NCBI GenBank assembly: GCA_003134855.1 | Contig: PLCS01000007.1 | Span: forward strand, 443,011-507,010 | Source: Acidobacteriaceae bacterium | GTDB taxonomy: Bacteria; Acidobacteriota; Terriglobia; Terriglobales; Acidobacteriaceae | Length of the DNA: 64,000 nt | Reading direction: 5' to 3' | Shown here: positions 52,135 to 60,493 of the stretch, piece by piece | Position numbering within the stretch: position 1 is the first letter of the stretch | How the letters are laid out: each line of letters opens with the position of its first letter | Translations under genes and position numbers: made by a program | Notes under the pieces: model-generated | What the model saw: the letters and a program-made list of their open reading frames with translations, nothing else | Databases searched by the model: none | Told to the model about the DNA's origin: nothing

Positions 52135-52962
52135 CTATCGTTTGTCGTATAGCCGGAAGTTGATCTCGATGTTAATCTTGACCGGGACAGGTACGCCATT
52201 TTTCATTGCTGGCTTGAAACGATATTTCAGGACTGCTTCAATGGCCTTCTCGTCCAATCCCATGCCGAGAGCACGCACCACGCGCGGATCATGCGGCATT
52301 CCCTGTGCATCGACTATCACAGAAACGAGGACTATCCCTTGATATTTTGCCTTTCGCGCAACTTCTGAGAACTCGGGAATGACTTGGTTAATTGGATATG
52401 GAGAACTAACTCCGGGTCCAATCTTTTCGATAGTGCCAATGCTTGCTGTGTAATCTATTTCCGGCCGTTTCTGGAGGGGAATCGCCGTCTGCTCCGGCGG
52501 CGAGCAGAGACGCGGCTGATCGACCTGCGGGCCCGAAGAATCCTTTGTCTCATCCATACAGGCGTACAAAGTCACTGTCACGGTTTCCGCGACTGGCACG
52601 GGCAGACCCTTAAAAGTGCCCGGATTGAATCGATCGCCGGCGACTGTCTTGAGCGCCAACTCATCCAGCTTGGAATCCTTCGGATAGATCAAGGTCAGAT
52701 CGCGCGGCACTCCTTGCGCATCGACATAAATTGAAACCGGGATCGTGCTCTTCACTTTTTTCTTGCACTTTTCGTCAGGCATGGGCTGCAGATTGGTCGA
52801 AAGCAGCTCCGGCGCCGTCACGCCTGGACCCGCCGTATAGACCATCACCTTGGCCGGCTTCGTATTGGCCACAGGAGCCGACGCGGAAGGACTGCTCTGT
52901 TGTCCGGCGGAAATACTCGCACCCAACCCAACGAACAACACGACAATCCACAACCCTCGCAT
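52135..52962 (-). CDS. Exported protein with TonB C-terminal-like domain
   Basis: 275 residues from ATG 52962, with GGAGGGTCT upstream; the longer frame to 53034 is unsupported. A signal peptide or anchor (LWIVVLFVGLGASISAG) is followed by two TonB-C-like regions: residues about 75-155 (KSTIPVSIYVDAQGVPRDLT, RFNPGTFKGLPVPVAETVTV) and the C-terminus (PEFSEVARKAKYQGIVLVSV, then KYRFKPAMKNGVPVPVKINI). Two tandem TonB-type domains without an ExbB partner nearby is unusual. It probably acts as an energy-transducer-like or stand-alone binding protein. Confidence 0.78.
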   Translation of the reverse strand: MRGLWIVVLFVGLGASISAGQQSSPSASAPVANTKPAKVMVYTAGPGVTAPELLSTNLQPMPDEKCKKKVKSTIPVSIYVDAQGVPRDLTLIYPKDSKLDELALKTVAGDRFNPGTFKGLPVPVAETVTVTLYACMDETKDSSGPQVDQPRLCSPPEQTAIPLQKRPEIDYTASIGTIEKIGPGVSSPYPINQVIPEFSEVARKAKYQGIVLVSVIVDAQGMPHDPRVVRALGMGLDEKAIEAVLKYRFKPAMKNGVPVPVKINIEINFRLYDKR

Positions 52963-53008
52963 AGACCCTCCGCTCACCCTACACGGAGAATCTATCACAC
53001 AAGGCCGG

Positions 53009-54565
53009 CTATCCTGCCTGTCCCCCGGTAGCATCCGGCAGGCACTTACCCATTGCGGCCGGCGAACTCGCGGCCTCGGAGAGTCTTCTGGTCATCACCT
53101 GGAAGTGATAACCCATCACCGCCAGAGTCATCGCCGCGCCAATGCAATGGCGATAACGCGTGGCCACGGTGAGCAGAAACTTCCAGTAACTCCAGCGCTG
53201 TTTCCCGAAGACTCCCTGGCGGACAATCGAGGTAACAAAGGCGCGCGCATTGGCGACGGTCAGCCACTGCTGCCGGGTCTTTCTCTCGCCGGTCCGCGGA
53301 TGCGTGCGGCTCAGGTAGAGCCTGACGCGCTCATAGTAGGCCTCGCAGGAGTAGATCCGCTTCAGCACCGAGCGATAACCCTCCACCAGCCGCGCCGCAT
53401 CCATGCTGGGAAGAAAGTTCAGCTTGTCGTCCGTGTTATCGCCATGGCCCGCGTCCACAATCCGGCCTTCCTTCCACAATCGCCGGAATAACTGGGTTCC
53501 GGGCATGGCTTGCAGCAGTCCCACCATGGCGATGGGTATGCCACTCTTCTGAATAAACTCCACCATGCGGTCGAAGATATCGTCGCCATCGGTGTCGAAG
53601 CCCAGGATGAAGCCGCCCATCACCTGCATCCCATAACTCTGGATGGTGGCCACGCTCTCCAGCAGGCTGCGGCGCGTGTTCTGCAGCTTGTTGCTGGCGA
53701 TCAGCCCCGATTCATCGGGCGTCTCAATGCCCAGAAAGACCGAGACGAAGCCGGCGTCTTTCATCAGCTGCATCAGCTCCGGATCGTCGGCCAGATTCAG
53801 CGAGGCCTCAGTGTTGAAGTCGAAGCTGATCTTGTATTGGCCGCGCCACGCGGCCAGCGCCACGCATAATTCTTTGGCACGAATTTTGTTGCCGATGAAG
53901 TTATCGTCAACGATAAAGACCGCCTCGCGCCAGCCGGCGGCACGCAACTGGTCCAGCTCGGCCAGCACCTGGCTGACGGCCTTGGTGCGCGGACGCCGGC
54001 CATAAATCTCAATAATGTCGCAGAACTCGCAGTTGAAGGGGCAGCCGCGCGAGTATTGCACGGCCATCGTCGAGTAGCGGCGCATCTTGATCAGGCTCAG
54101 ATCGGGCAGCGGGCTGGTTGCCATCTCTGGCCTTTCCGCAGCCCGATAGACCGGCTCGGCTCTTCCCTGCTCCAGATCGCGCGCCAAGCTGGCGATCAGG
54201 CTCTCCGCCTCGCCGATCACCACGTGGTCCGCGTTGAGTTCGGCCGCTGAAAGGCTGCTGGCAATCGGCCCGCCCACCACCGTCCGCAAGCCGCGCGCCC
54301 GGCACCGTTCGACGATGGCCGCCAGCGACTCGCGCTGGATGTGCATTGCGCTGACCAGCGCCACATCCGCCCAGGCCAGGTCCGAGTCCTCCAGCCGCTC
54401 CACGTTGGTGTCCACCAGCCGCTTCTTCCATGCCTTCGGCAGCAGCGCGGCCACCGTCATCAGCCCCAGCGGCGGCTGCGCGGCCCGTTTGCCCACGAAC
54501 TTGAGCGCGTGTTTGAAGCTCCAATAGGTTTCGGGAAATTCCGGGTAGACTAACAGGGCATTCAT
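53009..54565 (-). CDS. B12-binding radical SAM protein (DUF4070; HpnP-like)
   Basis: 518 residues from ATG 54565, preceded by GGAGGCAG. An N-terminal B12-binding domain (LLVYPEFPETYWSFKHALKF, ADVALVSAMHIQRESLA, VIGEAESLIASLARDLE) precedes the radical SAM cluster CPFNCEFC (CxxxCxxC) and a DUF4070-type C-terminus (VFLGIETPDESGLIASNKLQ, then GGFILGFDTDGDDIFDRMVE). The same plan is seen in the hopanoid C-2 methylase HpnP, but this family has other members of unknown substrate. A hopanoid role is therefore possible, not shown. No hopanoid genes lie nearby. Confidence 0.85.
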   Translation of the reverse strand: MNALLVYPEFPETYWSFKHALKFVGKRAAQPPLGLMTVAALLPKAWKKRLVDTNVERLEDSDLAWADVALVSAMHIQRESLAAIVERCRARGLRTVVGGPIASSLSAAELNADHVVIGEAESLIASLARDLEQGRAEPVYRAAERPEMATSPLPDLSLIKMRRYSTMAVQYSRGCPFNCEFCDIIEIYGRRPRTKAVSQVLAELDQLRAAGWREAVFIVDDNFIGNKIRAKELCVALAAWRGQYKISFDFNTEASLNLADDPELMQLMKDAGFVSVFLGIETPDESGLIASNKLQNTRRSLLESVATIQSYGMQVMGGFILGFDTDGDDIFDRMVEFIQKSGIPIAMVGLLQAMPGTQLFRRLWKEGRIVDAGHGDNTDDKLNFLPSMDAARLVEGYRSVLKRIYSCEAYYERVRLYLSRTHPRTGERKTRQQWLTVANARAFVTSIVRQGVFGKQRWSYWKFLLTVATRYRHCIGAAMTLAVMGYHFQVMTRRLSEAASSPAAMGKCLPDATGGQAG

Positions 54566-54728
54566 CGGCTGCCTCCAGGGGGTAAGAAGGGCAGTTGGCG
54601 GGGATGAATCGCTGCGCTCGGAAGGTCGCACTGCTCCGAAGGTAGATTGCTCTGCCGGAGGCGGAAAAGATGAGCAAGAGTGACCACTTCGCCGAAAAAC
54701 AGCGCGCTTTCGGGATTCAACGCTCGGG

Positions 54729-55805
54729 CTATTTCCGCAGGTCGAGCATGGAGCCGCGAGGAAATCCAGTGGATTCGCGCACCACCAGCCGGGTCTCGAT
54801 GGGATAGTCGCGATGCGGCGCCGGGGTCCCCTCGACGTGCGCTCTGAGCGCCATCACCGCCGCCCGCGCCAGCTCGAAGCAGGACATCTGGATGGTGGTC
54901 AGGGGCGGAGTGGTCATCTGCGTCAGATGGATGTTGTCAAAGCCGATGACGGAGAGGTCGTCCGGCACGCGCAGCCCGGCGCGGTATGCCTTCTGCAGCA
55001 CGCCGATGGCCGTCATGTCGTTGGAGCACATCACTGCGGTGGGCAGCTTGCCGCCGGCGAAGAGCTTCTCCGCAGCAGCCATGCCTCCTTCCATGGTGTG
55101 ATCGCCTTCCACAATCCGCTCTGCATCGACCGTGATGCCACACTCCAGCAGCGCTCGACGAAAGGCCGCCAGCCGCGATTGCGCCGAATGCAGGCGCAGC
55201 GGGCCGCTGATGAACGCAATATCCCGGTGCCCCAGCGCAGCCAGGTGCTGCACGCCCTGGCGGATGCCATGGTGATAGTCCACGCGTAGCAGGCTGATGC
55301 CCGGCGCCTCCGGCCCCACATCCACAAAGACCATGGGCACCTTGCGCTCCGCCAACTGTCCCAGCAGCGGCTCTTCAATGCCGAAGGTCATCACCGCCAC
55401 GCCTTCCGCCTTGCGTTCAACCATGCGGCGAATGCAGCGCTTCATCCGCTCGGGATCGTAGTTGGTGGAGCTGATCAGCATCTCATATCCGAACTCCACG
55501 GCCACATCCTCGAATCCTTGAATCAGTTCAGGAAAGAACGGATTGGTAATTTCGGAGATGATGAGCCCCAAAAGCCGGCTGCGCCCGGAGACCAGCGCGC
55601 GGGCCTGGGTATTGGGCAGATAATCCAGCTCTTTGATCACCTCCCAGACCCGTTTGGCCATCTTGGCGTTCACGGTGGGGACGTGATTGATGGTGCGCGA
55701 GACAGTGGCGATGGAGACCTTGGCCATCCGCGCAACGGTATGCATATCCATGCGCTCTGGATTTCGTGGCGCTCGCCGCTTGGTTTTGGGGGTGCGACCA
55801 GTCAT
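54729..55805 (-). CDS. LacI-family transcriptional regulator
   Basis: 358 residues from ATG 55805. The helix-turn-helix is MHTVARMAKVSIATVSRTIN, then VWEVIKELDYLPNTQARALV, and a periplasmic-binding-protein-like sensor domain follows (LIISEITNPFFPELIQGFED; VMCSNDMTAIGVLQKAYRAG; IGFDNIHLTQMTTPPLTTI). It is divergent from the five-gene pentose operon and is probably its repressor, releasing DNA when it binds the sugar. An internal start at 55751 is also plausible. Confidence 0.9.
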   Translation of the reverse strand: MTGRTPKTKRRAPRNPERMDMHTVARMAKVSIATVSRTINHVPTVNAKMAKRVWEVIKELDYLPNTQARALVSGRSRLLGLIISEITNPFFPELIQGFEDVAVEFGYEMLISSTNYDPERMKRCIRRMVERKAEGVAVMTFGIEEPLLGQLAERKVPMVFVDVGPEAPGISLLRVDYHHGIRQGVQHLAALGHRDIAFISGPLRLHSAQSRLAAFRRALLECGITVDAERIVEGDHTMEGGMAAAEKLFAGGKLPTAVMCSNDMTAIGVLQKAYRAGLRVPDDLSVIGFDNIHLTQMTTPPLTTIQMSCFELARAAVMALRAHVEGTPAPHRDYPIETRLVVRESTGFPRGSMLDLRK

Positions 55806-55823
55806 GGGAACAATGAGGAATGC

Positions 55824-55943
55824 GTTTACAGGATACTCGATATAGCGGACTGCTTGACAGGCGATGGGAGAAAAAATTACTTTCATCTTACGGTTTGAGA
55901 AAAGGTTTACCGCCGCCCTCGGTTTCTGTGCATTTTCGTTTAC
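55824..55943. promoter_or_regulatory. Putative regulatory region between lacI-type gene and pentose operon
   Basis: The 182-base divergent gap contains three GTTTAC motifs (55824-55829, 55905-55910, 55938-55943). A TTGACA box at 55854-55859 could be a -35 element for the rightward operon, though the -10 is weak. These may be half-sites of a LacI-type operator, but no clear palindrome was found. Confidence 0.3.
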
Positions 55944-55987
55944 CTGTGCCGGGGTACGGTAGCCTGTGTGCGTTGTGGAGCATTTGC

Positions 55988-56686
55988 ATGGATTTCTTGC
56001 GTTTGCAAGCTGAAGTTCTGGAAGCCAATCTCGAACTCGTCCGCCGCGGCCTGGTGCTTTACACCTTTGGCAACGCCAGCGGCATCGACCGCGAAGCCGG
56101 AATCATCGCCATCAAGCCCAGCGGCGTTCCCTACGAGCAGATGACGGCCGCGGATATCGTTCTCTGTGATCTGGCCGGTAAGATCGTCGCGGGCCGGCTC
56201 AAACCCTCCTCCGATCTGGAGACGCATCTGGAGCTTTACCGGGCCTTTCCGGCCATCGGCGGCGTCGTTCACACCCACTCCGAATTCGCCACCTCATGGG
56301 CGCAGGCCGGGCGCTCCATTCCCGCCTTCGGCACCACCCACGCCGACTATTTCCACGGCCCGGTGCCGGCCACCGAAGAGCTGAGCGACGAAGAGATCCA
56401 AGGCAAATACGAGTTGAACACCGGCAAGGCCATCGTACGCCGCTTCAGCGCTCTCGACCCCATGGCCATGCCGGCCGTGCTGGTGGCCGGCCACGCGCCC
56501 TTCACATGGGGCAAGACTCCGATGGATGCCGCACACAATGCCGTGATCCTGGAGTCGGTGGCGCGCATGGCCGTTTACACTACTCTGCTGCATCCCGAAA
56601 GCGCTGGCGTTTCTCAGGCGCTGCTCGATCGGCACTACTTCCGAAAGCATGGCGCGGATGCAACTTATGGACAAGAGAACAGCTAG
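55988..56686 (+). CDS. araD: Class II aldolase family L-ribulose-5-phosphate 4-epimerase (AraD-like)
   Basis: 232 residues from ATG 55988, preceded by GGAG. It carries the AraD/UlaF signatures TFGNASGIDREAGIIAIKPS, GVPYEQMTAADIVLCDLAG, SSDLETHLELYRAFP and the zinc-binding HTHSEFAT, and ends near GADATYGQ. It interconverts L-ribulose 5-phosphate and D-xylulose 5-phosphate. It is the first gene of the pentose operon. The frame is open upstream to 55820, but the ribosome-binding site favours 55988. Confidence 0.93.
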   Translation: MDFLRLQAEVLEANLELVRRGLVLYTFGNASGIDREAGIIAIKPSGVPYEQMTAADIVLCDLAGKIVAGRLKPSSDLETHLELYRAFPAIGGVVHTHSEFATSWAQAGRSIPAFGTTHADYFHGPVPATEELSDEEIQGKYELNTGKAIVRRFSALDPMAMPAVLVAGHAPFTWGKTPMDAAHNAVILESVARMAVYTTLLHPESAGVSQALLDRHYFRKHGADATYGQENS

Positions 56687-56718
56687 CAATTGGCCGCTCA
56701 GGAAAGAGGTTTGAAACC

Positions 56719-58584
56719 GTGATTGTGAACTGCATGACCCACCTTGTATCGCCGGCCCTGCTGGCCTTCAGCACCGTTCCGATGGCGCATCTCAGCCTCC
56801 TCGACATGATCGTGATCGCCGTCTACTTCGGCATGGTGATCTGGATCGGCTTCTACCTCAAGGGCCGCTCCAATACCAGCGAAGAGTTCTTCATGGCCGG
56901 CCGCGAGATGACCGCATGGATCGCCGGCTTGAGCTTCGTATCCGCCAACCTCGGCTCGCTGGAACTGATGGGCTGGGCCGGGGCGGCTTACCAGTATGGC
57001 ATTCTGGCCACCCACTGGTACTGGATCGGCGCCATCCCCGCCATGCTCTTCCTGGGCCTGGTGATGATGCCCTTCTACTACGTCAGCAAAACCCACTCGG
57101 TCCCCGGCTATCTGCAGTTGCGTTACGGCGAGCACGCCCGCATCCTGGCCGCCATCTCCTTCGCCATGGAGATGATCCTGATGAGCGGCGTGAATATGTT
57201 CGCCATGGCCGTGGTGATGAAGGTCGTGCTTGGCTGGAGCCTCACCTTCAGCATTCTGATCTCCGCGGCGGCGGTGGCGATTTACGTCACTCTGGGCGGT
57301 TTGCGCTCGGCCATCTTCAATGAGGTTATGCAGTTTGTGCTCATCTGGGGCGGCGCGCTGCTGGTGCCCATCCTCGGCCTGGTGCAGGCCGGTGGATGGA
57401 ACGGCCTGAAGAAACAGATTATCTCCAACATGCATTCGGACAGCTACTTTCACATGTGGCGCGACACCGGCCACTTTGCCTCGAACCCCATGGGCACTCA
57501 CTGGTCGGGCATCGTACTCGGCCTGGGCTTTGTCATCAGCTTCGGCTACTGGACCACGGACTTCCTGGTGGTGCAGCGCGTGCTGGCTGCCCACAACCTG
57601 CGCGCCGCGCGCATGGCTCCGGTTATCGGATCATTTTTCAAGATGGCCGTTCCCTTCATCGTCATTCTTCCCGGCCTGCTCGGCTTGGTGCTCTTACAGA
57701 ATCCCGATGGCAGCAGGATGCAACTGGTGGGTCAGGACGTCGTGAAATCCTGCACTGCCGACGAATCCGCCAGTCAGATGGACGCCGCGGGATGCGCCGC
57801 GGCAATGTCCAAGACCACCCTCCCCCCTGCCTATCAGCAAAAGGTGCTGACCGGTGCCGCGGGAACCGAACTGCACAGCTATAACGACGCGCTGCCCCTG
57901 ATGATGGTGCGCTATATGGGCCCCGGCCTGCTGGGCCTGGGCATCACTGCACTGATCGCCGGCTTTATGAGCGGCATGGCCGGCAACGTGAGCGCCTTCT
58001 CCACCGTCTGGACCTACGACATTTACAAGCCGCTGATCAACAAGAAAGGCTCGGACAGCCACTATGTGCTGGTGGGCCGATGGTCCATTCTGATTGGCGT
58101 CGCGGTCTCCATCGGCGCAGGCTACCTGGTGCAGCACGCGCACGGCATCATGGATTACGTGCAGGCGCTCTTCAGCTTCTTCATCGCGCCTCTGCTGGGA
58201 GCCATCCTGATGGGAATGTTCTGGAAGCGCGCCACCGCCCCCGCCGGCTTCCTCGGCCTGCTGATCGGCATCATCTCCTCGGTCAGTATGTTTGTATGGG
58301 TTAAATTCGATCACGCGGCGCTGGGAATTGTAGCGCTCTATCCAGAGGCAACGGACATGGCCGCGAACCTCTACCGCGCATGGTGGGCCTTCTCCATTAC
58401 CGTCATCGTCATCTTTCTGGTCAGCATGATCACCAAGCCGAAACCCGTCGCGGAGTTGGATGGACTGTGCTACAGTTGCACGGTTCTGCCCAAGGAAGAA
58501 TGGGTTCCCTTCTACAAGCGGGTATGGGTCTGGGCGCTTCTGGCGGTGTGCATCTTTGCCGCACTCAACATTCTGTTCTGGTAG
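56719..58584 (+). CDS. Sodium:solute symporter (SSS family), likely pentose uptake
   Basis: 621 residues from GTG 56719 with GAGG nine bases upstream; the ATG at 56734 is an alternative. About 13-14 membrane helices are expected for the SSS family: ALLAFSTVPMAHLSLLDMIV, AGREMTAWIAGLSFVSANLG (sodium-site region), FGYWTTDFLVVQRVLAAHNL and LGITALIAGFMSGMAGNVSA. A periplasmic loop of about 70 residues (QLVGQDVVKSCTADESASQM) breaks the middle. The operon context points to L-arabinose or L-ribulose import; this is inference. Confidence 0.9.
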   Translation: MIVNCMTHLVSPALLAFSTVPMAHLSLLDMIVIAVYFGMVIWIGFYLKGRSNTSEEFFMAGREMTAWIAGLSFVSANLGSLELMGWAGAAYQYGILATHWYWIGAIPAMLFLGLVMMPFYYVSKTHSVPGYLQLRYGEHARILAAISFAMEMILMSGVNMFAMAVVMKVVLGWSLTFSILISAAAVAIYVTLGGLRSAIFNEVMQFVLIWGGALLVPILGLVQAGGWNGLKKQIISNMHSDSYFHMWRDTGHFASNPMGTHWSGIVLGLGFVISFGYWTTDFLVVQRVLAAHNLRAARMAPVIGSFFKMAVPFIVILPGLLGLVLLQNPDGSRMQLVGQDVVKSCTADESASQMDAAGCAAAMSKTTLPPAYQQKVLTGAAGTELHSYNDALPLMMVRYMGPGLLGLGITALIAGFMSGMAGNVSAFSTVWTYDIYKPLINKKGSDSHYVLVGRWSILIGVAVSIGAGYLVQHAHGIMDYVQALFSFFIAPLLGAILMGMFWKRATAPAGFLGLLIGIISSVSMFVWVKFDHAALGIVALYPEATDMAANLYRAWWAFSITVIVIFLVSMITKPKPVAELDGLCYSCTVLPKEEWVPFYKRVWVWALLAVCIFAALNILFW

Positions 58585-58632
58585 CCCTTGTTGTTTTCTC
58601 GGTGAGATGAGAAGAGGAAAGGATCAAGAATT

Positions 58633-58848
58633 ATGCATGGTTCTGGAATTCAAATCTGGTTTTTCATCGGCGTGCTGCTGCTGATTTATGGGGTGCTGAT
58701 CTTTGGCTATGGCATCTTTGAACTGGCCACTGGAAGCTACCCCGCCGGGGTTCAGTTGACCAGCCTGCACACGCCCATCTGGTGGGGCGCATTGCTGACG
58801 GCGCTGGGCGTGCTCTATTGCGTCAAGTTCCGCCCAGGCCGCGCCTAG
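58633..58848 (+). CDS. Small two-helix membrane protein
   Basis: 71 residues with two hydrophobic helices (IWFFIGVLLLIYGVLIFGYG; PIWWGALLTALGVLYCVKF). It lies between the symporter and the isomerase genes with a GGAAAGGA site upstream, so it is likely part of the operon. Similar small membrane proteins often follow SSS symporter genes in sugar operons. No established function. Confidence 0.75.
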   Translation: MHGSGIQIWFFIGVLLLIYGVLIFGYGIFELATGSYPAGVQLTSLHTPIWWGALLTALGVLYCVKFRPGRA

Positions 58849-58921
58849 GCAATTGACGGATCTGTTCCAATCACCATTTCAATGGCCGCGCACGCGGCAG
58901 AAGTTCAAGGGAGCGAAAATC

Positions 58922-60349
58922 ATGGCAGCACAAAAGAAAGTGACATTTGGCGTAGTGGTAGGCAACCGCGGCTTCTTCCCAGATCATCTGGCGAAGACCG
59001 GCCGCGAAGAGATCATTAAGGTTCTGGAGGCGGCGGGCGCGAATGTCGTTGTCTTGAGCCCCGAAGAATCCAAGCACGGCGCGGTGGAAACCTACGCGGA
59101 ATCGCAAAAGTGCGCCGAACTCTTCAAAAAGCACGCCGACGAGATCGACGGTATTATCATCACCCTGCCCAACTTCGGCGAAGAGCGCGGCATTGTGGAC
59201 GCGATTCGCCTCAGCGGCCTCCGGGTTCCGGTGCTGGTGCAGGCCACGCCCGACCGCTCCGAAGAGATGACCATCGCGGTCCGCCGCGACAGCTTCTGCG
59301 GCAAGATGAGCGCCTGTAACAACCTGATGCAGTACAAGATTCCCTACTCGCTGACCACGCTGCACACCGAGAGCCTTACCTCGCCGGAGTTCACCGCCGA
59401 CCTGGAGTGGTTCACCTCGGTCTGCCGCATCGTCAAGGGTCTGAAGAATCTGCGCATCGGCGCCATCGGCGCGCGTCCCGCGGCCTTCAACACCGTCCGC
59501 TACTCCGAGCGCCTCTACGAGTCGAGCGGCATCTCCATCGAGCCGATTGATTTATCCGAGATTTTCGGCCGCATCGCCAAGATGAACGACAACGACGATG
59601 CAGCGCAGGCCAAGCTGGCCGCCATCAAGAGCTACGTCAGCACCGGCAAGGTTCCCGAAGCAGCGCTGCTCAAGATGGCCAAGCTGGGCGCGGTCATCGA
59701 CACATGGATGAAGCAGACCAACTGCGCGGTCACAGCCGTGCAGTGCTGGACATCCTTCGAAGAATACTTCGGCGTCGTGCCCTGCACCATCATGAGCATG
59801 ATGAGCAACGATCTGATTCCCTCCGCCTGCGAAGTGGATATTCCCGGCGTGCTGGGAATGTACATGATGACGCTGGCCAGCGGCACGCCCTCGGCGCTGC
59901 TGGATTGGAACAATAACTACGGCAGCGACCCCGACAAATGCGTCTGTTTCCACTGCTCGAATCTGCCCAAGCATTTCTTCGCACAGCCACCGACGATGGA
60001 CTATCAGGCGATCATCGCCGGCACCGTCGGCATTGAGAATACCTTCGGCACCTGCGTAGGACGTGTCAAGGCCGGCGTGATGAGCTATGCGCGCTACTCC
60101 ACCGACGACAACCACGGCATCATCCGCGGTTACACCGGCGCGGGCAGCTTCACCGACGATCCGCTGGAGACCTTCGGCGGCGCGGGCGTGGCCCGGATTC
60201 CCAACTTGCAGAAGCTGCTGCGCTTCATCTGCCGCGAGGGCTTCGAGCATCATGTGGCCGCCAGCTTCAGCGATGTCTCCAAGGCCGTTCATGAAGCCGC
60301 CACGCGCTACATGGGCTGGGATTCCTACCTGCACGGGGAAGAAGTCTAG
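58922..60349 (+). CDS. L-fucose/L-arabinose isomerase-family protein
   Basis: 475 residues from ATG 58922 (MAAQKKVTFGVVVGNRGFFP), preceded by GGGAGCG. It matches the FucI/AraA-like isomerase family rather than classic AraA: VVVLSPEESKHGAVETYAES, IIITLPNFGEERGIVDAIR, CGKMSACNNLMQYKIPYSLT, IGAIGARPAAFNTVRYSERL, CWTSFEEYFGVVPCTIMSMM and GVLGMYMMTLASGTPSALLD. The flanking epimerase and ribulokinase genes suggest it makes L-ribulose from L-arabinose; the exact aldose cannot be read from sequence. Confidence 0.85.
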   Translation: MAAQKKVTFGVVVGNRGFFPDHLAKTGREEIIKVLEAAGANVVVLSPEESKHGAVETYAESQKCAELFKKHADEIDGIIITLPNFGEERGIVDAIRLSGLRVPVLVQATPDRSEEMTIAVRRDSFCGKMSACNNLMQYKIPYSLTTLHTESLTSPEFTADLEWFTSVCRIVKGLKNLRIGAIGARPAAFNTVRYSERLYESSGISIEPIDLSEIFGRIAKMNDNDDAAQAKLAAIKSYVSTGKVPEAALLKMAKLGAVIDTWMKQTNCAVTAVQCWTSFEEYFGVVPCTIMSMMSNDLIPSACEVDIPGVLGMYMMTLASGTPSALLDWNNNYGSDPDKCVCFHCSNLPKHFFAQPPTMDYQAIIAGTVGIENTFGTCVGRVKAGVMSYARYSTDDNHGIIRGYTGAGSFTDDPLETFGGAGVARIPNLQKLLRFICREGFEHHVAASFSDVSKAVHEAATRYMGWDSYLHGEEV

Positions 60350-60352
60350 CGC

Positions 60353-60463
60353 AGTGAATGAGTGAAGAAGTGAACGAGTGAATGAGTGAAAAACGCGCGC
60401 TATTCTTACTTCACTCATTCACTTCTTCACTTCTTCACTTCTTCACTTTTTCACTATCAAACT
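60353..60463. repeat. GTGAATGAGTGAA / TTCACTCATTCAC inverted repeat
   Basis: The left half (about 60353-60392) is built of GAATGAGTGAA units and the right half (about 60407-60455) of CTTCACTCATTCAC units, forming a long imperfect hairpin in the isomerase-ribulokinase gap. It could affect the transcript between the two genes. Confidence 0.65.
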
Positions 60464-60493
60464 GTCACGAAACTAGTTTAGAGGAAGAGAAAA

